Translations under genes and position numbers: made by a program | In this document: in pieces, positions 15,128-21,757 of the stretch | Numbering within the stretch: the first letter of the stretch is position 1 | How the letters are laid out: each line of letters starts with the position of its first letter | The notes under the pieces: generated by a model | Seen by the model: the letters and a program-made list of their open reading frames with translations, nothing else | The model's database searches: none | Told to the model about the DNA's origin: nothing | DNA from: Onstottus_B arcticum | GTDB lineage: Bacteria; Acidobacteriota; Blastocatellia; UBA7656 | Direction: 5' to 3' | NCBI GenBank assembly: GCA_038040485.1 | Contig: JBBPIE010000007.1 | Span: 186,001-250,000, forward strand | Length of the DNA: 64,000 nucleotides

Positions 15128-15412
15128 ATGATCTGTCATCACTGCAAGAACGAGGTAAAGCTCGAAGCGCCGGTTGCGCGCGCCGACGAATGCCCGCATT
15201 GCGCGGCGGACCTTCACTGCTGTCTGAACTGTCTCCACTACGATCCTTCGATGAGCAACCGCTGCCGCGAGCCGCAGGCCGAGTGGGTCTCAGATCGAGA
15301 GAAGGCGAACTTCTGCGACTTCTTCACGCCTAATAAATCTGCTTCGGCCGGCGGGTTAAACAAACCAGCTACCAGCACGCGCGACGCTTTCGATAGTCTC
15401 TTCAAGAAGTAA
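15128..15412 (+). CDS. Small cysteine-rich (zinc-ribbon) protein
   Basis: A 94-residue protein. Two CxxC knuckles (CHHC at 3-6 and CPHC near 23) look like a zinc ribbon. They are followed by HCCLNCLHYDPSMSNRC and a final FCDFFTP, giving ten cysteines in the first 65 residues. The family is a conserved bacterial hypothetical and no catalytic residues are evident. Metal-bound structure and RNA, DNA or protein contact are the usual inferences. The low-complexity tail ends in DAFDSLFKK. ATG 15128 directly begins the cysteine block. It is monocistronic. Confidence 0.75.
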   Translation: MICHHCKNEVKLEAPVARADECPHCAADLHCCLNCLHYDPSMSNRCREPQAEWVSDREKANFCDFFTPNKSASAGGLNKPATSTRDAFDSLFKK

Positions 15413-15455
15413 CCTAAAGGTGGGAGAAGCTCGCGGAACCTGGCGAATGAATGTC

Positions 15456-15671
15456 TTAAGCGACTTGCTCGACCTTCGCCGGCAACTTGCTCAAGATTAA
15501 CTCGTTAATTTCAAGCTTCGTGCTTGCTTCATCTATGTCTATCCCGACGAGATTGCCGTCTTCGGCATAATCCAGCACAACTCCATCGGACACTTCCCGG
15601 CTATCCGCGCTCGGTTTAGAAGAAAGGTCTATGTAAAGCGAATCCGTGTCCGGGTATTAGTTTATTCTCAT
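15456..15671 (-). pseudogene. DUF2283 domain protein with an in-frame TAA at codon 5
   Basis: The frame reads MRIN, then TAA (15657-15659), then YPDTDSLYIDLSSKPSADSR and VLDYAEDGNLVGIDIDEAST to EQVA and a TAA stop at 15456. This is a full-length DUF2283 domain of about 71 codons, a small beta-rich domain often found beside toxin-antitoxin genes. The nonsense codon falls where the family has a residue before YDP-like sequence, and no convincing later start exists. It lies 14 bp behind the HEPN gene, so it looks like the last gene of the same operon. Nonsense mutation or assembly error are both possible. Confidence 0.7.
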
Positions 15672-15685
15672 TTGGGTGACAATCC

Positions 15686-16435
15686 CTAAGCAGTACCTTC
15701 AGCAATACTGAGAGGAAGAACAAACTTCTCGACCGCGCGTCTGTCTATATCCGATACTGAACTATCCAAAAACTCCATGTCGTCAAGAACTGCGTTACCT
15801 TGCAGATCCACCCGGTCACCTAACGATGCGGTGAAGTCCGGCAGGCGTGAAAGAAAGAGGCGATTGACAATCGCTCGATTGTGAACGATGAGGTTTCTCA
15901 CCTCGATGATCCGCACGGCACGCGCAAGGGCTTCTTCTCCTTCAAACAGATTAAAGCCTATCTTCGTTGAGAGATCCTTTGATAGATCTCGCATCCCCTT
16001 ATATGCCAAATCAGTAACGCGCTTCTCCACCAGGAAGGAGATAAGGTCGTCCATTCTCTTAAACTGTAGGATTAAATCGAGTCTTGCCGTTTCGTTGGAC
16101 TTCAACATTTCAGGACGTGTTCGAAAGGTCAGTGCTAGAAGCTCCGATACATAGGTAAGAAAATTATCGACTGATCGACACAGCATCATCTGTATTAACA
16201 GTCGTAGATGCTCATCGACAGCGCCCACACTTAGGTCTGGGCTCTCCTTTTTTGAAGTGGCGCGAATGGTTTCCTCCAGTGCTATTCTTTCCTCTGCAAG
16301 AGAGGCCGCGTTTGTTACAAAGTCGGCAAATCTTAGTAGTTGATTATGATCGCGAGAGTACTGCAATCCTGGCTCGGATAAAAGATATGGAGAGGGCGTC
16401 TCTTCACCTTCGTTCTTCTCAGACACAATTTCCAC
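15686..16435 (-). CDS. HEPN-domain protein, candidate RNase toxin
   Basis: A 249-residue mostly helical protein. The decisive motif is R180-NLIV-H185 in IIEVRNLIVHNRAIV, the R-x4-H signature of HEPN nucleases that cleave RNA in toxin-antitoxin, abortive infection and CRISPR systems. No transmembrane segment is present. The start is a GTG at 16435, or a GTG at 16426, which has GGAG 8 bases upstream. The gene is visibly richer in A+T than the surrounding housekeeping genes. It follows the 109-residue gene by 73 bp and precedes the DUF2283 gene by 14 bp. It could instead be a non-toxic HEPN sensor protein. Confidence 0.68.
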   Translation of the reverse strand: MEIVSEKNEGEETPSPYLLSEPGLQYSRDHNQLLRFADFVTNAASLAEERIALEETIRATSKKESPDLSVGAVDEHLRLLIQMMLCRSVDNFLTYVSELLALTFRTRPEMLKSNETARLDLILQFKRMDDLISFLVEKRVTDLAYKGMRDLSKDLSTKIGFNLFEGEEALARAVRIIEVRNLIVHNRAIVNRLFLSRLPDFTASLGDRVDLQGNAVLDDMEFLDSSVSDIDRRAVEKFVLPLSIAEGTA

Positions 16436-16508
16436 TCCAAGTCAGTACTGCCTGTGGCTTCATTTGAGCTATCGCATTGTCAGTTAGATCAATAACCTCT
16501 GAAAGATC

Positions 16509-16838
16509 TTAGAATCCCATTTTTCGCACCATATACTCTCGCCCTGCTGTATTCAGCATTTCCTTCCAATTAGCAAATTGAGAGTGAGCTTTGATAAAAG
16601 CATCCCAGTCCTTGTCAGAAATCGCTTCAAAATCTCTTTGCGTTTCTACTTTGAATCCACTTGCATCGACTAAACTTTCAAACGAATCGAAATCGGTATG
16701 CTTCTTTATGAACTGCGGGGGGAAGAGTTCTGAAAAAGAGACGCTGCGCCGACCGTGAAGTTCCTTTGCCCGACGCTGTAGGTCTTCCAGTTTGCGTTTT
16801 GTTTCTTCTAAGCCTTTCATTTCAACCTTCACTATCAC
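16509..16838 (-). CDS. Conserved hypothetical protein next to the HEPN gene
   Basis: A 109-residue acidic, helical protein. The N-terminal KVEMKGLEETKRKLEDLQRR forms a coiled coil. The FSELFPPQFIKKHTDFDSFE, GFKVETQRDFEAISDKDWD and NWKEMLNTAGREYMVRKMGF blocks read as a conserved uncharacterised small-protein family. The start is probably GTG 16838 and a second GTG lies two codons in. No catalytic motif is visible. Its place directly ahead of the HEPN gene, on the same strand and in the same A+T-rich patch, suggests a functional pairing such as an antitoxin, which is inference only. Confidence 0.6.
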   Translation of the reverse strand: MIVKVEMKGLEETKRKLEDLQRRAKELHGRRSVSFSELFPPQFIKKHTDFDSFESLVDASGFKVETQRDFEAISDKDWDAFIKAHSQFANWKEMLNTAGREYMVRKMGF

Positions 16839-16890
16839 ATCTCACTTTCTTCGTCGCCTAGCAACGAAGGTTCTCACCTTCTGACGGCGC

Positions 16891-17073
16891 CTATATTAAC
16901 ACAGCGAGAGCACCTGGAACGGAGTGATTTAGATGTCTACGGTAACTTATGCGGCCTTTCATCTTGCAAACATGAGGCGCGTTGACCACAACCGCAGGGG
17001 GCACTTTTGAGCCCGCCAAATTTGAGAAGGGATAACAGACTAGGATCACTTCACTCTGCGAGTAGTTGGGCAT
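16891..17073 (-). pseudogene. MazF/PemK-like toxin, truncated
   Basis: From ATG 17073 the first 34 residues (MPNYSQSEVILVCYPFSN, then LAGSKVPPAVVVNAPH) match the N-terminus of MazF-type mRNA endonucleases, with PP in place of the usual RP. After NAPH the frame continues for 26 unrelated residues and stops. The C-terminal two thirds of the normal 110-120 residues are missing, so it should be inactive. The start overlaps the end of the antitoxin by 23 bases, as expected for a translationally coupled module. Confidence 0.65.
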
Positions 17074-17251
17074 ATACGTTGTCTTCGGCATTGTTCCATA
17101 CGGCATCAAGCGATGATTCGCTGGCACGCCGCCAAAAGTCCGTCTCATCCAGTAGCGGAGTGACCAGCACCTCTGTCCCTTCGGGAAGGTCGATTTCCTC
17201 CAACAACTGGATCCTGCCTTCCCTGACGATGGCGCGAACAGTCTTCATCAT
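17051..17251 (-). CDS. AF2212/DUF104-type antitoxin
   Basis: A 66-residue protein with a compact beta-rich N-terminus, MMKTVRAIVREGRIQLLEEI, then DLPEGTEVLVTPL, and a C-terminal tail ESSLDAVWNNAEDNVYAQLL. This is the layout of small antitoxins that wrap a MazF-like toxin with the W-N-ED-YA-LL segment. AGAGGT sits about 10 bases before the tandem ATGs at 17251/17248. The toxin gene overlaps its 3' end but is truncated, so this antitoxin is probably an orphan relic, still intact itself. Confidence 0.75.
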   Translation of the reverse strand: MMKTVRAIVREGRIQLLEEIDLPEGTEVLVTPLLDETDFWRRASESSLDAVWNNAEDNVYAQLLAE

Positions 17252-17377
17252 GAGTGATTACCTCTCGCCTCAGCATACCGCAGCCGACAGTTATGGCAAA
17301 GGGATTGAGCCGCGAAGCTCGTTCTTACTATAGCCCCAGTTTTCCTGTCCTCGGTAACCTTTGGACCAACGAAAATA

Positions 17378-19183
17378 TCAAACATTCGCGGGACGAATTG
17401 TGTCATCTGGACCGAGCGCGTACTGCAGGGAGGCGAGACGGCTCTGGGCCTTTGCGATGTCGCGCAGAGTGATTATTCCAAGCAATCGTGTGTCATCCGC
17501 ACGCGATACGACCGGAAGCTGAGAGAGTTCTCTTTGAGCCAGCTTCAAAACCACCGTGTCGAGCGTCTGGTCGGGATGCGCGTGCACGACCTTGCGAGTC
17601 ATCGCATTCTCGATTAAATCGTCGCGCCGCCCTTCCGCTTCAAACCTTCTCAGATCGTTTGTTGTTATCAGCCCGACCATTCTGCCGTCGCGCAGCACCG
17701 GAAACCCGTTGAACTCTAGATGGCCTACGACATTCAGCGCTTCGGCGATGGTTATGTCTTCGCTCAACGTCACGACATCTTGAGTCATCACCGACGCGGC
17801 GGTTATTCTCGACAGCGCGTCCGTCTTTGGTCCCGTCCCGAGGTGAATTCCGTCCTGGAACAGGAACGACTCATAGATCGACAACGGCGAGAGTCGCGAC
17901 GCCACCGCGTAAGCTATCGCGTTCGCGATCATCAGCGGAAGGATGATCTCGTAGTTGTAAGTCATCTCGAAGATCAACAGGATCGAGGTTATGGGCACTC
18001 GTACGACCGCCGCAAACATCGCTCCCATTCCAACGAGCGCAAACGCGCCGTGCGCGATTGTCGAGTTCGGCTCTATGAAGATCAGCAAGTGCCAGACCGC
18101 CGCGCCCAGCATACAGCCTACAAACATAGACGGCCCAAGCACGCCCCCTGACATTCCCGATCCGTAGCTGATCGCCGACGTCAGCACCTTGGCCAGCATC
18201 AGCGCAAGCACTGCTCCCAGAAACATCTGGTCTTCGCCGCGCAACACGGTTCCCAGGAAGTCATACCCAATCCCCAGCGCGTGCGGTTGCCACAGACCGA
18301 GCACGCCAACCAATGCGCCACCTAAAGCCGGCTTTGACCAGGACGGAATGTTCATGCGGTCGCGAAAGGCCATCCTCAGCCACAGAATCAGCTTTGAGAA
18401 AATCACCCCGACTATGCCCGCCGTGATTCCAAGCGCCGCATACGCGAGCAGCTCCGGCGGCCGATTCATCGCATAGACGTTAGCCCCGAGAAAAAGCGGG
18501 TTTGGGCCAAGCAACGCGCGCTCAATCGTTGCCGCGATGACCGCCGCGATGACGATCGACGCGGCGAGCTTCTGGTTTAGATCGCCGATGATCTCTTCAA
18601 GCGCAAAAGTCACCGCCGCAATCGGTGTGTTGAAAGCTGCGGCGATAGCGGCAGCGGCGCCGACCGGGAGCTGATTCATTTGTTTGCGCCGAGGTATCGA
18701 GAACAAACGCGCAATCGCGTTTGAAAGCGCGGCGCAGATTTGAACGGTCGGGCCTTCGCGTCCAAGGCTTGCTCCCGTGCCCACGCAAAGCGCCGAGATG
18801 ACCGCCTTCCCTGCCGCAACCTTCATCGAAATCCGGCCCGAGTTCATCGCATAAGCAATCTTTACTTGAGGTATGCCGCTGCCCCGCGCGTCCGGCACGA
18901 AATAGTGAATCAGCAATCCCGCAGCGAGCCCTCCAGCAGTCGGAATGATCAACATCCAAGCCACGCGGCTTGGCCCCTGAATCGCAATCGCGCGTTCGAT
19001 CAGGTTCGCCGAAATCAGCTTGATCAACACGTGATAGCTGACCGCGACGAGCCCGCAGGCAATCGCGATCGTTACGGTGAGAACGAAGTACTTTTGATTG
19101 GAAGGTAGACGAACCCTCTGAAAGATTCGAGTCGCGCCCATCTCGACCCGATACCATCGCTTTGTGAGTTCGGCTTGCTGCAA
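17378..19183 (-). CDS. ClC-family chloride channel/antiporter with C-terminal CBS pair
   Basis: A 601-residue membrane protein. Residues about 30-450 form the ClC core: GSGIPQVKIAYA, GASLGREGPTVQICA with the gating glutamate, AVTFALEEIIGDLNQ and GSGMSGGVLGPSMFVGC. Two CBS domains follow (from about 470: VMTQDVVTLSEDITIAEALN and AMTRKVVHAHPDQTLDTVVL), which usually bind adenine nucleotides and regulate transport. Bacterial relatives exchange Cl- for H+ or fluoride. The GREGP glutamate and the FALEE acid favour an antiporter. It is monocistronic. A perfect 38-bp hairpin (family B) lies upstream. Confidence 0.93.
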   Translation of the reverse strand: MQQAELTKRWYRVEMGATRIFQRVRLPSNQKYFVLTVTIAIACGLVAVSYHVLIKLISANLIERAIAIQGPSRVAWMLIIPTAGGLAAGLLIHYFVPDARGSGIPQVKIAYAMNSGRISMKVAAGKAVISALCVGTGASLGREGPTVQICAALSNAIARLFSIPRRKQMNQLPVGAAAAIAAAFNTPIAAVTFALEEIIGDLNQKLAASIVIAAVIAATIERALLGPNPLFLGANVYAMNRPPELLAYAALGITAGIVGVIFSKLILWLRMAFRDRMNIPSWSKPALGGALVGVLGLWQPHALGIGYDFLGTVLRGEDQMFLGAVLALMLAKVLTSAISYGSGMSGGVLGPSMFVGCMLGAAVWHLLIFIEPNSTIAHGAFALVGMGAMFAAVVRVPITSILLIFEMTYNYEIILPLMIANAIAYAVASRLSPLSIYESFLFQDGIHLGTGPKTDALSRITAASVMTQDVVTLSEDITIAEALNVVGHLEFNGFPVLRDGRMVGLITTNDLRRFEAEGRRDDLIENAMTRKVVHAHPDQTLDTVVLKLAQRELSQLPVVSRADDTRLLGIITLRDIAKAQSRLASLQYALGPDDTIRPANV

Positions 19184-19228
19184 TTACTCGCTCGCTCGAT
19201 AAGATCGCTTAGAGCAGAAAAACGGAAT

Positions 19229-19321
19229 AACCTGTAGGGGCGTCCCTCCGTGGGCGCCCCTCGTTGATCATCAACCTGGCTTGCAACGAGGGGCGCCCAC
19301 GGAGGGACGCCCCTACAGGTT
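19229..19321. repeat. Dispersed hairpin repeat, family B, copy 1
   Basis: Arms 19229-19266 and 19284-19321 are perfect reverse complements over 38 bp with a 17-base loop. The core is GGGGCGTCCCTCCGTGGGCG. A close relative is at 39475-39561. Confidence 0.9.
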
Positions 19322-19327
19322 CAATCT

Positions 19328-20158
19328 TCAACGCCGAGCCGGCTGAGGCGCTTTGAGTTCGTTGATAACTTTCCTGACGCCGGGCACGCCTTGGGCGATT
19401 CGCTCGGCTAACAGTTGTTCAGCGCGCGAGCGCACGTTGCCCGACAAGGTCACCGCGCCTGCGGCGTCGGCTCTGATCGACATTGCAGTCGTGTCGAAAG
19501 CCTCGCTGCGAAACAACTCAAATTCGACTTTCTTCCCGAGGTCGGCGCCTGACTCAGGTTGCGCGGCTGCGGGCGGCTCGTTTGCAGCTTGCGGGTTGGT
19601 CACGGCCAGGCTGTTGGTCACGCCTGCAACGCCGCTGACCGCGCGCGCCGTCTGTTCCGCGCCGTTCCGCTGAGCCGGTGTCTCGACCGAACCCGCAAGC
19701 GTCACGATTCGGTTTTCGACTTTTACCTGGATTTGTTTGCCGCTCAGCTCGGCGCTTCGGGTGAGAGCTTCGAGAATGGATGTCTTGATCTCGAGATCCT
19801 CCACGCGCGAGCCCTCGATCGAAGGCTGAGCAGTCGGGTTGACTGCGATCTCGTTCTTGACGTCCTTGACGCCGGGCGTGTCTCGCGCGATCTCGGCAGC
19901 GAAGGACTTCACGTCTTCAGAAGGCGCTTGCCCGGTGAGCGTAACGACTCCGTCGCTAGTGCTCGCTTCGATCTCGAAGCCCGCGACCCGCCTCGATAAG
20001 CCGAGCGCGGCCTTGACCTTCCTGGTCGTGGTCACGTCGGCTGAGGACGAGAACAGCGATGAGAGACTCTCGGGTCTCTTCCATCCATTCTTATAGACGT
20101 AGAACCCGGCACCTCCAGCGATGATTAAGAGCACGACTATTGCTATTGCTTTGCGCAT
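19328..20158 (-). CDS. Membrane-anchored protein with three BON domains
   Basis: A 276-residue protein. Residues 1-23 (AIAIVVLLIIAGGAGFYVYK) anchor it. Three BON domains follow at about 45-108, 117-188 and 208-270, each with the VTLTGQ/VTLAGSV/VTLSGNV strand and a closing GVKDVKNEI, GVAGVTNSL or GVRKVINEL. A Pro/Ala-rich linker precedes the third. BON domains bind phospholipids or peptidoglycan-associated partners and are typical of envelope-stress proteins such as OsmY. The predicted location is periplasmic. It is monocistronic, with hairpin repeats on both sides. Confidence 0.88.
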   Translation of the reverse strand: MRKAIAIVVLLIIAGGAGFYVYKNGWKRPESLSSLFSSSADVTTTRKVKAALGLSRRVAGFEIEASTSDGVVTLTGQAPSEDVKSFAAEIARDTPGVKDVKNEIAVNPTAQPSIEGSRVEDLEIKTSILEALTRSAELSGKQIQVKVENRIVTLAGSVETPAQRNGAEQTARAVSGVAGVTNSLAVTNPQAANEPPAAAQPESGADLGKKVEFELFRSEAFDTTAMSIRADAAGAVTLSGNVRSRAEQLLAERIAQGVPGVRKVINELKAPQPARR

Positions 20159-20250
20159 ATTGAATCCAACCTCACGCGAGTCGCTTTCGATAATAGCACG
20201 CTGACCTCCAAACTTTTAGCGCGGCTCACGGTTGGGCAGTGTCCTGATGT

Positions 20251-20353
20251 TTTCTCTGCGAAACCTCGGCGTCTCGGCGGCTCTGCGGTTGGCAAGGCTT
20301 CGATACTAACTAACCGCGGAGACGGAGAGACGCAGAGGTTAACGCAGAGAAAA
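20251..20353. repeat. Dispersed hairpin repeat, family A, copy 4
   Basis: The outer TTTCTCTGCG pairs with CGCAGAGAAA at 20343-20352, and the inner GCTCTGCGGTT pairs with TAACCGCGGAGAC. The right side touches the stop region of the acyltransferase gene (20361). Confidence 0.85.
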
Positions 20354-20360
20354 ACTCGGC

Positions 20361-21551
20361 TCACGGTTGCGTCAGCGGCATCTCATAAATCCGGTACGTC
20401 TTTGTGCGGCGGCCCCCGATCAAACTCGCCGCTCGGTTCATCATCACGTTGTTCTCCAGCACCCAGCTCATCTCGCCGTTCGGAAACCCGGCGGCCGGCC
20501 CCCGGCGATATATCTCGTCAAGAAAGACCGCGCCGAGTCCCATGCTCTGATACTCGCGAACAATGCCCATCGTGATGATGCGAATGAAGTCGATCTTCCG
20601 CGAGTGCCACAGGAGCTTGATCAATCCGAAGGGCAACAGGCGACCGTTGATCTTTTTGAGCGCGCGATTGATGTCCGGCACCGCGAGAAAGAATCCAACC
20701 GGGCGCGGGACGCCGCCCTCTGTCTCTCGTTCGGCGATCATCACAACGCGCGCATCGACGAGTTGCTTGAGGTCTTTCGCCAGGTGTTCGAACTCGGCTT
20801 CGCTGACCGGAACAAACCCCCAGTTGCCGCCCCATGCGTCGTTATAGATCTTCCGAATAATCTCGACCTCCCGTTTGAAGTCCTTCAAGTTGACGGTTCG
20901 AACGCTGATCTTATCCTTGGTTCTAAGCCGCTCGGCGACACGGGTCAGCTTCTCGGACACGATAAAGTACTTAGCCGCAATGTCGTATGCGTAAAGGTCC
21001 ATCGCCTTTCTGAAACCGCAAGCCTCGATCAACTCCGCGTAGTAAGGCGGGTTGTAGGGCATCATCACCGCCGGGTCCAGGTCGAAACCTTCGATCAACA
21101 AACCGCACTCGTAGTTTGTCGAGGGGTTGACCGGCCCGCGGATCACTTCGGCTCCGTGCGACCGCGCCCAGTCGCGCGCGGTGTCCAGAAGCGCGTGCGC
21201 GACTGCCGAATCGTTCTCGACTTCAAAGAATCCAAAGAACCCCGCGCGCTCGTTGTGAAACTCGTTGTGTGCGTGGTTGATGAGCGCCATTACCCGGCCG
21301 ACTACGCGGCCCGCGCGAAAAGCCAGAAACATTTCGGCGTCGGCGGTCCTATAGAAAGGATGCTTTCGAGTGTTGAGAATGTCTTTTTGGGCGATGCGCA
21401 GTTGCGGAATCCAGTGCGGATTGGCGCGATGCAGTCTGTACGGCAGATCGACAAACCGGCTGCGATCGAGTCGGGTGCGGACCGGCCTCAACTCGATGTC
21501 ACTGTTTGATTGTTGCGATGTTGATTTCGTGTGCTCGCACCTTTGCGCCAC
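20361..21551 (-). CDS. GNAT-fold acyltransferase-like protein
   Basis: About 396 residues if translation begins at GTG 21551. The frame is open to 21632, but that part runs into hairpin C1 and is unlikely to be coded. DIELRPVRTRLDRSRFVDLP and the AEMFLAFRAGRVVGRVMALI strand form one half, and VPRPVGFFLAVPDINRAL with IRIITMGIVREYQSMGLGAV supplies the CoA-binding R-x-x-G-x-G/A-like loop. Conserved FRKAMDLYAYDI and MSWVLENNVMMN are typical of this uncharacterised family of double-GNAT proteins. The acyl donor and acceptor are unknown. The protein is probably cytoplasmic, as there is no signal peptide. Confidence 0.75.
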   Translation of the reverse strand: MAQRCEHTKSTSQQSNSDIELRPVRTRLDRSRFVDLPYRLHRANPHWIPQLRIAQKDILNTRKHPFYRTADAEMFLAFRAGRVVGRVMALINHAHNEFHNERAGFFGFFEVENDSAVAHALLDTARDWARSHGAEVIRGPVNPSTNYECGLLIEGFDLDPAVMMPYNPPYYAELIEACGFRKAMDLYAYDIAAKYFIVSEKLTRVAERLRTKDKISVRTVNLKDFKREVEIIRKIYNDAWGGNWGFVPVSEAEFEHLAKDLKQLVDARVVMIAERETEGGVPRPVGFFLAVPDINRALKKINGRLLPFGLIKLLWHSRKIDFIRIITMGIVREYQSMGLGAVFLDEIYRRGPAAGFPNGEMSWVLENNVMMNRAASLIGGRRTKTYRIYEMPLTQP

Positions 21552-21607
21552 TCGCGGCGTTGGCAGCGCATTATAAGTAAATCGCGTCGCATCGCACAAC
21601 ACAGCCT

Positions 21608-21679
21608 GGGAGCGCGGGCGTCCCGCCCGCATGAATCAGCACAAGAGCGGATCCATGCGGGCGGGACGCCCGCGCTCCC
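21608..21679. repeat. Dispersed hairpin repeat, family C, copy 1
   Basis: Arms 21608-21633 and 21654-21679 are perfect over 26 bp (GGGAGCGCGGGCGTCCCGCC core). A diverged copy is at 48450-48527. It lies in the divergent promoter region between the acyltransferase and mutS2. Confidence 0.88.
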
Positions 21680-21757
21680 GGGAGTTTCACACTTTGTTGA
21701 CCGCTCAAAATCGCGCGGCGTAAGATTCTGGTTTCAAGTGACGACTTGAAACGCATC

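Noticed and set aside
16509..16838. Phage structural (tail-type) protein call
   Set aside because: No other phage genes are near; the similarity impression is too weak to use.
20367..21509. 380-codon plus-strand open frame over the acyltransferase gene
   Set aside because: It is a complementary-strand shadow; the minus-strand frame has the GNAT pattern.
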